Origin: Diphasiastrum complanatum
Lineage: Eukaryota; Streptophyta; Lycopodiopsida; Lycopodiales; Lycopodiaceae
DNA length: 64,000 nt
Assembly (NCBI GenBank): GCA_029204225.1
Contig: CM055107.1
Location: 2,225,218 to 2,289,217, forward strand
Direction of reading: 5' to 3'
The notes under the pieces were generated by a model, which was given only the letters and a program-made list of their open reading frames with translations, ran no database searches and was not told where the DNA came from. A program made the translations under genes and the position numbers. This document shows, in pieces, positions 54,690 through 64,000 of the stretch (positions are counted from its first letter, which is position 1; every line of letters starts with the position of its first letter).

Positions 54690-55500
54690 ATTATGAAACT
54701 TATTGGAGATATATTCACCTCCTCCATCACATCTTAAAGCTTTAACTTTGCAAGAAAACTGTTTTTCTACATAAGCTGAAGATAAGAAAGTGATAAAAAA
54801 ATCATAGCCTTTGAAGAAAGTAGATACAACCAAGTGTATCTAGTAAAGTCATCAATAAAGGTGACAAAACATGTTGCACCACCAATACTTTTAGAAGAGG
54901 AAAAATGTACATCTGAATGTATGAGTTCCAATGGATAAGTAGTCTTTATAAAAGACTTCTGATATGGCTTTCTGTGTGCTTTGCAATGGCACAAGCCTCA
55001 GAAGTCTTGAGATCTTTAGAAAGAGATTTTGGAAGACCAATAGCCTTCTCCTTCTTAACCATAGAAGACATAGATGTAAAGTTAGGATGTCCCAACCTTC
55101 TATGCCACAGCTCCTCCTTAGATAACAAAGCAACTTCACAAAGGTTTGCATTCTCATAAGAATTTAACTTAAAAATTTTACCACATCTTGATCCATCAGC
55201 AAGGATCTCATCATTTTTCTTGATAAAACAAGTATTGGAGTTGAACTTTACATCACATCCATTATCAAGCAACTTTCCCACACTAATTAAGTTCTTTGTA
55301 AGTTTTGGAATGAAAAGAACATTAGAAAGTGCAAGAACTTTTGAAGAAGCAAGTTTCAATGGAATGTTGCCAATTCCTTCTATTGGACACTCATGATCAT
55401 TAGCAGTATAAATAGATCTCTTTAGTCCTTTGTAAGGTAAGATTGAGTCAAATGACTCTTGTGAGCAACACATGTGTGAAGAAGCTCCACTGTCTATATA
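54690..55500 (-). pseudogene. Copia C protease and integrase N-terminal part
   Basis: On the minus strand: WYIDSGASSHMCC (protease) near 55,490, IPKLTKNLISVGKLLDNG, LWHRRLGHPNF (zinc histidines), CAIAKHTESH near the cysteines with losses, LIHSDVHF (first catalytic aspartate), FVTFIDDFTRYTWLY, and a truncated DGGGEY region (about 54,730). Shifts occur near 54,950 and 54,770. It ends abruptly at gypsy B's LTR. Confidence 0.85.
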
Positions 55501-55679
55501 CCAGACTCCATCTTTTTTGAAAGGTGATTATGAAAAACTGGACACCATAAGTGATCCTTCTCCATCACTTGCAACAGAATCTTCTTCAATCTCTTTGGAG
55601 AGATTAGCTTGTTTGAGTTGGTTTTTCTTCTTAAAGCAATTAGAGACATAGTGCCTCTTTTTGCCACAAAAGAAGCACT
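55501..55679 (-). pseudogene. Copia C zinc knuckle segment
   Basis: Between Gag and protease, a shifted minus-strand frame carries a CFFCGKKRHYVSNC knuckle (about 55,640-55,680) and an acidic linker. It is separated from Gag by a frameshift at about 55,690. Confidence 0.6.
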
Positions 55680-56372
55680 TCACTTTCTTCTTCTTGGTTT
55701 TGAGTTAGAGGGATGAGCTATTTCATCCTCTTCATCATCTTGATCTCGATCTTTGGCTTTGTCTTTGTTGTATGCTTGAGAGAATTGGTTCTTACTCCTT
55801 CCTTTCTGCTTGCCTTTGACAAAGAGGGCTTTGTCACTTCCACCATGTTCAAGTTTGTTTATCCTGGAGAGTTTATAGCTTTGTCTAGATTTTTCAAAAA
55901 TAAGAATTCCTTGGAGAGTTTCTAGATTAGGTAACTCCTCCTTAATAGCAAAAGACTGAACAAGATTATCATAGTCATCTCTCAAGCCATTCAATATGAC
56001 TTGAACTAGCTCAACTTGGTTAATGGTAACACGAACACATGAAAGCTCTCTATGTAAATCTTTAACTCTCAGAACATAGTTAGATGCATTCTCTTCACTT
56101 CTTTGGTAACTTTGGAAAATCTGATTCCTAAGAGTGAGTATTCTAGAAGTATTCTTTGCTTCATATATGGTCTTAAGTGCATCCCAAGCTTCTTTGGCTG
56201 CAGTGCAAGATCCTATCTCTCTCAAAATTTCATTAGATACATTCATCTTGATGAAATGTAGAGCCATTCTAGCTCTCTTCTTATATTTAGGAATTTCAAC
56301 CTGTGCTTGAGGCTCCTCCTCAACACCAAGCACAATATCTATAACGTCCTGGAGTATCAAAACAGACTCCAT
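55680..56372 (-). CDS. Copia C Gag
   Basis: An open 230-codon frame, MESVLILQDVIDIVLG onward, clearly related to the Gag of the tandem array at 1-7.6 kb (shared MNVSN, LREI, KEAW, LKTIYEAKNTSR, LVQVILNGL, LVQSFAI). It has a basic linker at the end. This is a sister family rather than the same one. The frame is intact through the UBN2-type domain but shifted before the zinc knuckle. Confidence 0.85.
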   Translation of the reverse strand: MESVLILQDVIDIVLGVEEEPQAQVEIPKYKKRARMALHFIKMNVSNEILREIGSCTAAKEAWDALKTIYEAKNTSRILTLRNQIFQSYQRSEENASNYVLRVKDLHRELSCVRVTINQVELVQVILNGLRDDYDNLVQSFAIKEELPNLETLQGILIFEKSRQSYKLSRINKLEHGGSDKALFVKGKQKGRSKNQFSQAYNKDKAKDRDQDDEEDEIAHPSNSKPRRRK

Positions 56373-57211
56373 TTTTAACTTCCAAATTGAGTAATTAGAA
56401 GTGTTTAGTCTTTCACTGGCTTCTAGAAGATATCCTCCCTAAGAAGCCATTATAATGAAGACTTCTTAGTTATTAGATTGAGATATGTTTGATCTTGTTC
56501 CTATCAGACTTTGAGTTGCTGCTCTCTTTCACTATAGGTATTTTCAAGGTTGAACTACCTTCCTATATGAAACACTTGCAACTATACTTGAGATGAATCT
56601 CAAATATTCCACAAGACAAGTTATCTAGATCAGACACAAAAAGTGGTTTGAGACACTTTGGCTGGTTTGAATCCTACTTTTGGCACGTGTGGAATGCTTC
56701 AAAAGAAAACACTATTGACACTTAGAAGGCTCAAAGGGTGTTCAAATACTTCAAACTCAGTCTTGATCTACAGTGTCTTGTGTTGGATGCTCAAAACAAT
56801 GGATTCAGAACAAAGTATAATTGAATCAAATCAAAATGTTGTCATTCTGATTTTGGACCTATCCCTATCCTTTTTAAGAGCTTATAACTCTTGCTAGACA
56901 CATCAGATTGATTTGGTTTCAATTTCTATAAAAAGTATAGATCAAATGCTTTCCATCAAGCTATAAGACTGCTATCTTTGGATCTATAAGTAAGGAGAAC
57001 AAAGGGACTAAAAATCTTTGATTTGCATACGTACGGAATTCCAGAATTCTGTACTACCTCAATTCAGGTCTAAAAATTCAGTTCAAGCGCGATTTGATCC
57101 AAATACACTTCAGAGAAAGGTTAGAAAAAGTACAAAACTGCTTTTTTTTGCTTGATTTAGCTCTCAGTTTCTTGTACAATAAGAGTTGTTAGCATGCAAA
57201 GCTTAATGAGG
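56373..57211 (-). other. Leader of copia C
   Basis: Untranslated region between primer site and Gag, 839 bp, with no coding frame. Its length is similar to the leader of the tandem copia units. Confidence 0.6.
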
Positions 57212-57224
57212 CTCTGATACCATG
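57212..57224 (-). promoter_or_regulatory. Primer-binding site of copia C
   Basis: The minus strand reads TGGTATCAGAGCC next to the LTR end TTTTGTCA, a perfect copia tRNA-Met site. Confidence 0.85.
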
Positions 57225-58011
57225 ACAAAATTTCCAAAATTCACACGTGTGGGGAATGTCTACAAGAGTGATTGATCTTGATTAAGCTTTGTGATTGGCA
57301 CTATAACCTAATTCTAGATTGATCAACAAGATCTCGTTTAGAAGAAATGGCTAATTCACAATCTAGCATGCTAATCAACAGAATATAATAGCAATGAATC
57401 AAAGAATGAATAAAAGTACAAGATTTCAGTGTATGAGCATTAGTCTCAACACGAGTTAGAGAGAGAAAGCTAGAGAGATAACAAGCAATATTAGTTTAGA
57501 TCCAAAATGGCATGAGATAGCTACAAAACTTTGGTTCTTCATCATTGATTGTGCTACACATATTTATGGAGTTTGAGGTAGCTCGAGGTAGAACCACATC
57601 CATCCATTCCAAAATGACATCTAAAGTGACATCTAGAGTCTATGTGACATTTGTCACTTGTCATGCATGAAATTCTACCAACTTTTTACAAGTGTACTAG
57701 TTCTAACTAGAAATGTCCAAATCATCATGCATGTGTCCATTACACTTTGTGCATGCCTTGCATGTCACTATGGATTACTTACAATTAATGCATGTGAATT
57801 GCCACGAGTTTCTACAAGCATAATCATGCTAATTCTATGTCTACAAACTATATGCAAGTTGCATTTATCAAACTAGATAATACATAACCATGTAGCTCAA
57901 GTTCTATGTAGGCTAAACTTGGCATTTTGCATTAATGAGCTACATACTTGCATGGTACAATATTTGTAGCAAGCCAAGAAATCAATATGGATTGTTTTTC
58001 AATTTTAACAG
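57225..58011 (-). repeat. 5' LTR of copia C
   Basis: In element sense it ends ATTTTGTCA at 57,225, which is certain from the primer site. The start is inferred at TGTTAAAATTG (58,011), whose first nine bases nearly mirror the end. An alternative, shorter end near 57,656 cannot be excluded. No 3' LTR is present. Confidence 0.55.
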
Positions 58012-58299
58012 TGTGAAGCACATGTGGAATTCTAGAAGTGATTTTTTGAGATCTAAGTCACATTGTTCCACTCCTACTCAAAGAGATGACTTTTGTTTGG
58101 CTTGAAAGAGAGTCATAAAGGTGTGTGAGTCACATGTGTAGTGGTTGATCCAAAAATCCTAGGAGTTTCTTCCTTTTTGGAACTCATTTCTTGACTTTGG
58201 TAAAAGAATTGTCTTCTTCATGGTAATCAAATCTTGCTAACTAGCATTAGCTCTTTTTAAGCAGATATCTTGGTGTGAGATAAGCTTCACAATTCTAAA

Positions 58300-59110
58300 A
58301 ATTTGAATTTCATTCCAACTCTAAAGAGATAGAGTCATTGGTACTTGGCGTAGTCCAATAGGGGTGAATGAATTCAATTTTTTGAGCAAATTTTTTGACA
58401 TTGTATGTATGAAATTCAAATAAGTTCTATTCAACTTTCTTTGTGAGACTGTGGGTTGTGATCCCATTGGGTGTCTAGAACAAAGAGAGGAGTCCATGTT
58501 TGAGTGTTCATGCATGGTTGAGATCTTTGTGAATCTCTAGATGTAAAATTTTTAAAATTCTTGACATAGATTGTTATCAAACCATTTCATGTTCATTCCA
58601 AATCTCACTCTTGAGATTCTTTGGAACAAGAGGGATTCCAAAAGGGGTGATTTGATCTGATCTTTGTGTGTTTGAATCAAGTGTACCTGTCAAGTTTATG
58701 TGATCTAGTGTAGATCCATTTTTAGTGAAAATTTGTGGTATAGTTTGTTGTCAAACCAAATCAAATTCAATCCAAATCTAAATAGAGTCTTTGGGTCAAG
58801 AGTGAGTCCAAAAGAAGTGATTAAGTTTGAGTTTCATGTGTTTGAAACAAAACCTATCCTTTGTTCAATAATCTCAAAAGATGATTGAACTAGTCAAGAG
58901 AAAAGGAAAATGTAGATGTCAAATCTTTTCAAAATTCCATTCCAACTCTCAAAAGAAAGAGTCACTGGTATTTGTTGAGTCCAATAGGGGCGTTTGGATC
59001 TAATTTTTGTAATTTGATAGAGTGCTTTTGTCTTAGTGATCAAAGAAAAGTTTAGTTTCCAATTGACTAGGTTGAAACGTGATGTGATTCAAAATTTGTG
59101 ATCTAGATCT
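58300..59110. repeat. Degenerate tandem repeat
   Basis: Four diverged units begin with (C)ATTCCAA(C/A)TCT-type phrases near 58,311, 58,594, 58,768 and 58,938. Each continues with GAGTC(A/T)..TGG and GTCCAA(T/A)AG(G/A)GGTGA-like words, and some have a leading TTGTTATCAAACC phrase. Spacing is about 283, 174 and 170 bp. No gene was seen. Confidence 0.55.
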
Positions 59111-59429
59111 TGTGTAGATCCTTCTAGATTTTTGAATGTGTTCAAATCTAGTTTCTTGAGAGTCACAAATTACAATTTGAAAATTCATATCACAAGTTTT
59201 TACTTCCTCATCATGGCATCAATAGGTGATACCCTATTGGAGGCAAGTAAGGACAAATCCAAGGAAAGGTATTTCCTTTGTGGAAAGATGCATGAGGCTT
59301 GGAGTCTCACAAGGACTTACAAGATTTGTCTTCAAAAGTCCATCACCACACATTTCAAACCTTTAGAAGTTTTTCATTTGGACGTGCATTGTTTGGTTCA
59401 AGATGCAAAGATAAATGTCACTTTCATTA

Positions 59430-60124
59430 ATGTCACTTGGATTTGAGATCAACCTTTTGATCTTCCACTTGACCATCAAAGTCATTGAACAAAACTTGTT
59501 TTTCAGATCCATTAGTTGCATCCATTCCATGAAAACCATCATCCACTTGCATAGCATCATCTATACAAGAAGATCCACCAAAATATGTGAGAAATGCAAC
59601 ATGAGTCACTTCCACTTACTTACCTTTCTCATCATATGTGAGCCTTGAAGGCATTTTTCTTTCCCTTGATGTTCTTCTTGGCTTTTGATTTGATGAAGGT
59701 TCTTCATCATTACCATCTAAAGTAGACATCTCTACCAATAATCACCTTATTAGTAGTAGGAATGTAAACCTTGTAGGCTTTACTCTCTCACTATATCCAA
59801 CAACTATACCTTTTCTTGAAGTTGGATCCTCCTTTGTCCTATCATCAAGAGCTATATAGACATAGAAAGTGCATCCAAAAGTTCTAAAAAAACTTGACAC
59901 TCGGCCTCCTCTTGAATAGGGTGTCCTACCATGCAATATAGCACTCGGCCACCTATAACATAAAAAGTAGCACACAACAAAGCTTGATCCCAAAATGGTT
60001 TTGGAAGATTATTTCCTAACCTCATGGCTTTGGCACTTTCACATAAAGTTTTATTCTTCCTCTGGGCCACTCCATTTGTTGTGGTGTCCTTGGAGTTAAT
60101 TTTGGATAAAGGTTTTACATTCAA
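59430..60124 (-). pseudogene. Copia D integrase C-terminal half and linker
   Basis: The minus strand carries TTTNGVAQRKNKTLCESAKAM (integrase glutamate region in altered form), LPKPFWDQAL, then in a second frame TPYSRGGRVSSFFRTFGCTF and RKGIVVGYSERVK, then QKPRRTSRERKMPSRL leading toward the reverse transcriptase, which is missing. At least three shifts. Its relation to copia C (same orientation, beyond the LTR) is unclear. Confidence 0.75.
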
Positions 60125-60172
60125 GGATTATGGTTCATTGTAGTGTATTGTATGTTTATGAATGTAGTAATC

Positions 60173-60611
60173 ATGTCGGGGTTCGGTAGTGGTGAGAGCT
60201 CAGAAACTTATGTTTCAAATCTTTATGCAACACTAACTCCCGAGAAAAAAGAAGAATTACAAAATTTGATGCTAAGACAAGGCGAGGCTGGTCCCTCTCA
60301 AGCGATCGCGGCTCCCTCACCCGCCCCTTCTAAAGAGTCCTCCACGAATCCCTACTACGACGTGGATCCAGAAGGAAATATAATCACCAGTCGTCGGGGG
60401 GGGGGGGGGGGATAGGGATAGATTGTGTTCTTTATGCCAACATTATTTTGGTGATAGATTATTTATGAAATGGGCTAAACAACCTGCAGATCTTAAATCG
60501 CATGTTGCTAATAGCCTTTGTGGCAAATTTCCACAAGATGTGGAATTCAACATGAAAGAAATATATAAACATATGAGCCTGTGGATAAGACATCGTCGTA
60601 CGAGCCTATAG
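60173..60611 (+). pseudogene. Possible zinc-finger ORF with a G homopolymer
   Basis: The first frame (MSGFGSGESSETYVSNLY, then proline/serine-rich and DVDPEGNIITSRR) ends at a run of 16 G at 60,396-60,411. Beyond the run another frame continues 63 codons with LCSLCQHYFGD and, 23 residues after the second cysteine, H...C (CxxC-x23-H-x6-C), a spacing reminiscent of BED-type fingers in transposases and transposase-derived proteins. Slippage in the G run could restore one frame. No catalytic domain follows, and the host gene or element is unknown. Confidence 0.4.
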
Positions 60612-60998
60612 GGCTGGGTTATCCAAACCCCACTGGTGTTCAAGGGCAGATTGGAACACAATAAAAAATGATAAAAAAACACCAGTTGATGTGACATGTT
60701 TTCTTGAATGGATTCTTGGAAGAGGAAATTTACATGTGCCAATCCGAGGGCTTCATTGTCATGTGCCAAATCCCAAACCAATAGCAACAGCAATGAAGTA
60801 AAGCTAGAAGCAAGAAGATAACAAGACATTCATGATAGCATATCAATAGAAATCTAGAAACAATGAGATCACAATGGAATTGCATTAGCAATGAAAGAAA
60901 TAGTACAATCAATGGAAATGGAGCATTGATTCATGTGGATAGGGCACATGAGACCTAGCAATGGAGATCCCTATGGCTTGCATTCACAAGGAGGCTAG
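60612..60998. other. Spacer, no gene recognised
   Basis: Minus-strand frames of 60-128 codons exist but look like chance translations. The region ends where an LTR fragment begins. Confidence 0.35.
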
Positions 60999-61660
60999 TG
61001 TGAAAGTATTGTACTTTAGGACCATAAATGGATCTACAAAAGATCCACAAGAGTGATTGGATGCTTGCTTAACAATCTATCAAAAAACTAGACACAAAAA
61101 AGTTGATCTAGATTGGCAATTTGACAAACAACAAGCATTAACAATCAAAAGCATTAATAAACATTGAAATCCGAGCCCACACGTACTATAGTCTGTAGTA
61201 TGGCCTTAAACCTGAAAAACAAGTAGAAATTGATTTGGTTTCGTTTGGATCACAAAAACTCAGTGTACATAGTGAACTAGCTTGAGATTGCCAATGAGCT
61301 CCAAAAATTTTCTATCTTCTCAGTATGGAGAGAGGGAATACATAGCAAATTCGACTTCCTTCTTGAAGTTAGGTGGATTTCCAGCATGTAATAAGGAAGT
61401 TAACTCACTCTCCTTGACCTAAAATGAAACCGTAGCCTAGATCCTAGAGTTATGCTTGGTAGGTAGCTAGTTGGTCAAATTTTCACCTTAAACTTAGGTG
61501 TATGTTCTATAAAGTAGGGATGACCACCAAATAGACATGACCAACTCTCTTGACTTGACCTAACCTACATTAGGATGGGTTTACCACGTGGCATCATGGC
61601 CTCCCATGTGTGGGACCCACGTGTGTACACAATTTACACTATTCTACATGGTTTTTGATG
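60999..61660 (-). repeat. Truncated LTR of the first copia family
   Basis: Matches LTRs 2,996-3,696 and 6,869-7,569 from TGTGAAAGTA to CATGGTTTTTGAT. It lacks the last 40 or so bases (the 5' start in element sense) and has a deletion near 61,180 (ACACGTGTGTACTACAGG shortened). No internal region adjoins it. Confidence 0.88.
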
Positions 61661-62252
<592 letters not shown>

Positions 62253-62380
62253 ATCTATATAAGATTCAAATAAAAGTAGAGTAGTACTAGCAATGCTTGA
62301 CAAATTGTCTGCATGCTCATGTTGATGAAGGCCAAGTTGAATCTACATTATCCAACAATTAGAGATGTACCAAAGGTGCT

Positions 62381-64000
62381 TACTTTATACTCTTAAGGCA
62401 GATTACTTACATGGTACATTTCTTCCTCGAAAAATGGTCAGATTTCAACTTAGGTGGGCCACCCTCTCTTATTACTTCATTTGTTCTCTTTGGATGATGT
62501 TTGGGTTGGTTCTAGGTGACTTTTTGTTTTTATTCGGTGCCTTTTGAACTCTAGTTCCTTACCTCTCTTGTTACTATCTTCTGTTCCTCGTCTAGTTTAT
62601 TAACTCTCTTGGTATTGTCTTCTGTATCAATTTGAGTTATTTTAATTTTCTGTTGTTCTCTATAAGTTAGTGGTTTTTCCTTTAATTGGCTTTTCGTTTT
62701 TCTGGTTCATGGCTTGAGTTACTTTAGTACTTCTGTGCTATTGTCTACATGTTTTTATTTGACTTGTTTGTGTTTTAGGTACTTCTTTTGCTTTCACATA
62801 TTAGTTTGTGATGGTGATTTTTTTACTTAGTCTCAGATTTTGTTATAGTAGTTTTCAACTTCTTTTTATTTAGTTGGTTACTTAAATATGGGTGTCCCCT
62901 GTTGTTTTAGAACTTGGAAAATCGGCTGAGTTCTTTTTTACTTTCTTTTGTACTTTTTATTGGCCTTGTTTTTCCTTTATTTAGCATTTCGTTTTTCTAT
63001 TTTTGTGGAATAAGTTACTTGGTTTGTTCTCCCTTTAGCAGTTCTTTGTTCTTCTTACTTCTTTTTTTATTATTTGCTTAACTAGTTTTCCATTGTTCTG
63101 TTCTACTTTCTTTGGAGAGTTTTTTTTAGCAATTTTTTATTGTTGCTCTCCCAGGTTTTTGTAGAGCTTAAAAGGTTTTTTTTTGTTGTATTGTGTTCTT
63201 TACTTCTTGCTTTGTATGTATGACTGTAGTTATGGTTTTCTGTTTTCTGACTTCTTTTATGCTGATTTTGATAGTTTTGCCACTGATGCTTGTTTTTGAC
63301 TGATGTCTGCTTATGATACTTCTACTTTTACTTTCGTGTTTCAGGTTTTGTCGGTGCTTATTTCTTTTACTTGATCTCAAGGATTTTAATAGAGTTTTCC
63401 TGATACTTTTTGTATAGTTTGAAACTAAATTTTGGGTTAACCCCTGAACTAGTAAAATTTGGGACAATGGCCTAATTCTTATATACTATCATTCTGAACT
63501 TCAAAAATACATGGTTTTTTCAAAAAGAAACAATATGTTTTGCTGATTTTTGAAGAAAGAAACTTTGAAACAACCTTGTAACTGTCTATATACTTTAAGG
63601 CAGGTGTTTATCATGGTATGAAAAAGACGAGGTTTTATTAAAATGATATCTGACTTCATTTAGGCTGAATTTATACATCTCTTAGTCATATGCATATAAT
63701 TGACTTGTGTATGCATAAGTACGTGAATCAGAGTATGACGATATTTATTTCTTATACTTAGTCTCAAATTTTGTAATTGAGATGTATTGCAAACTTATGT
63801 ATAGTTTAAAACAAAAATATGGTTTAATCCCTGAAAAAATAGCAATTGGAATAATAGCGTAGTTCTAATATACTATCATTAGAAATCCAAAAATAACTGG
63901 TTTTTTTTCCATAAAATGACAACATAATTTTTTGATTTGTGGAAAATGAAACATTGGAACAACCATGCAACTGTTTATATATTTTATAATAGTTGTTTAT
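62381..64000 (+). repeat. Inverted second copy of the RT-unit 5' region
   Basis: Begins CTTACTTTATACTCTTAAGG and matches the reverse complement of 44,975 down to about 43,338, including the approximately 400-bp internal units (for example near 63,420-63,600 and 63,800-64,000). It continues past the window end, so the rest of a second, plus-oriented RT unit may lie beyond 64,000. T-rich on this strand; no coding frame seen. Confidence 0.75.

Noticed and set aside
59132-59446. Plus-strand frame with YFLCGKMHEAW as a zinc-knuckle Gag
   Set aside because: Only one CxxC-like part is present, the frame overlaps antisense copia debris, and no Gag domain surrounds it.

Overview
This is plant nuclear DNA, almost certainly from a land plant with a large, repeat-rich genome. 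The evidence is one intronless cytokinin-response-factor type AP2/ERF gene (18,969-20,588, minus) set among nested Ty1/copia and Ty3/gypsy retrotransposons, non-autonomous LTR elements, a hAT-type DNA element and long GA/CT and TG/CA microsatellites. A fern or other non-seed vascular plant is my guess from the style of the repeats, but nothing in the sequence proves it. No rRNA or tRNA gene, CRISPR array or prokaryotic operon was seen. Apart from the AP2/ERF gene, nearly every coding signal belongs to mobile elements.

Layout. 1-7,569: two tandem copies (3,873-bp period) of a reduced copia element sharing an LTR; each keeps an open 692-codon gag-protease frame but has no reverse transcriptase. 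7,570-8,640: N-terminal part of an unusual reverse-transcriptase (RT) protein family, cut off by the copia array. 9,059-9,900: unidentified ORF. 11,154-16,408: copia LTR, a remnant of another copia-like element, and inside that a complete non-autonomous LTR element (12,737-15,827). 16,409-18,968: AT-rich spacer with diverged tandem repeats. 18,969-21,200: AP2/ERF gene and its upstream region. 21,200-24,740: spacer with two possible SINEs and a cluster of CCGAC palindromes. 24,740-26,245: GA-rich repeat and a copia LTR fragment.

26,246-38,004 is a gypsy element (A) with 5' LTR, tRNA-Asp-type primer site, gag and pol. It is split by a copia element (28,878-34,343, minus), which is itself split by a 2.4-kb non-autonomous LTR element (29,901-32,317) with a clear GTATT target duplication. 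At 38,005 gypsy A is cut by a large minus-strand unit reaching about 46,200. That unit carries a decayed RT gene (38,530-41,540) and is bounded on both sides by same-orientation repeats of about 490 bp, each ending in a TG microsatellite. A 688-bp hAT-like element with a perfect 8-bp target duplication sits inside it. 46,201-47,956 repeats the GA-rich/LTR module of 24.7-26.2 kb. 48,413-54,689 is a copia 5' half fused to a second gypsy copy (B). 54,690-60,124 holds further copia pieces, followed by a zinc-finger ORF, a truncated LTR of the first copia family, a CT/CA microsatellite, and an inverted copy (62,381-64,000) of the 5' region of the RT unit.

The most interesting items are the RT unit with pseudo-LTR-like direct repeats, the tandem copia units with open gag-protease frames but no polymerase, and two gypsy/copia junctions at the same gypsy base. 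Alignments were done by eye, so edges marked approximate may be off by several bases.
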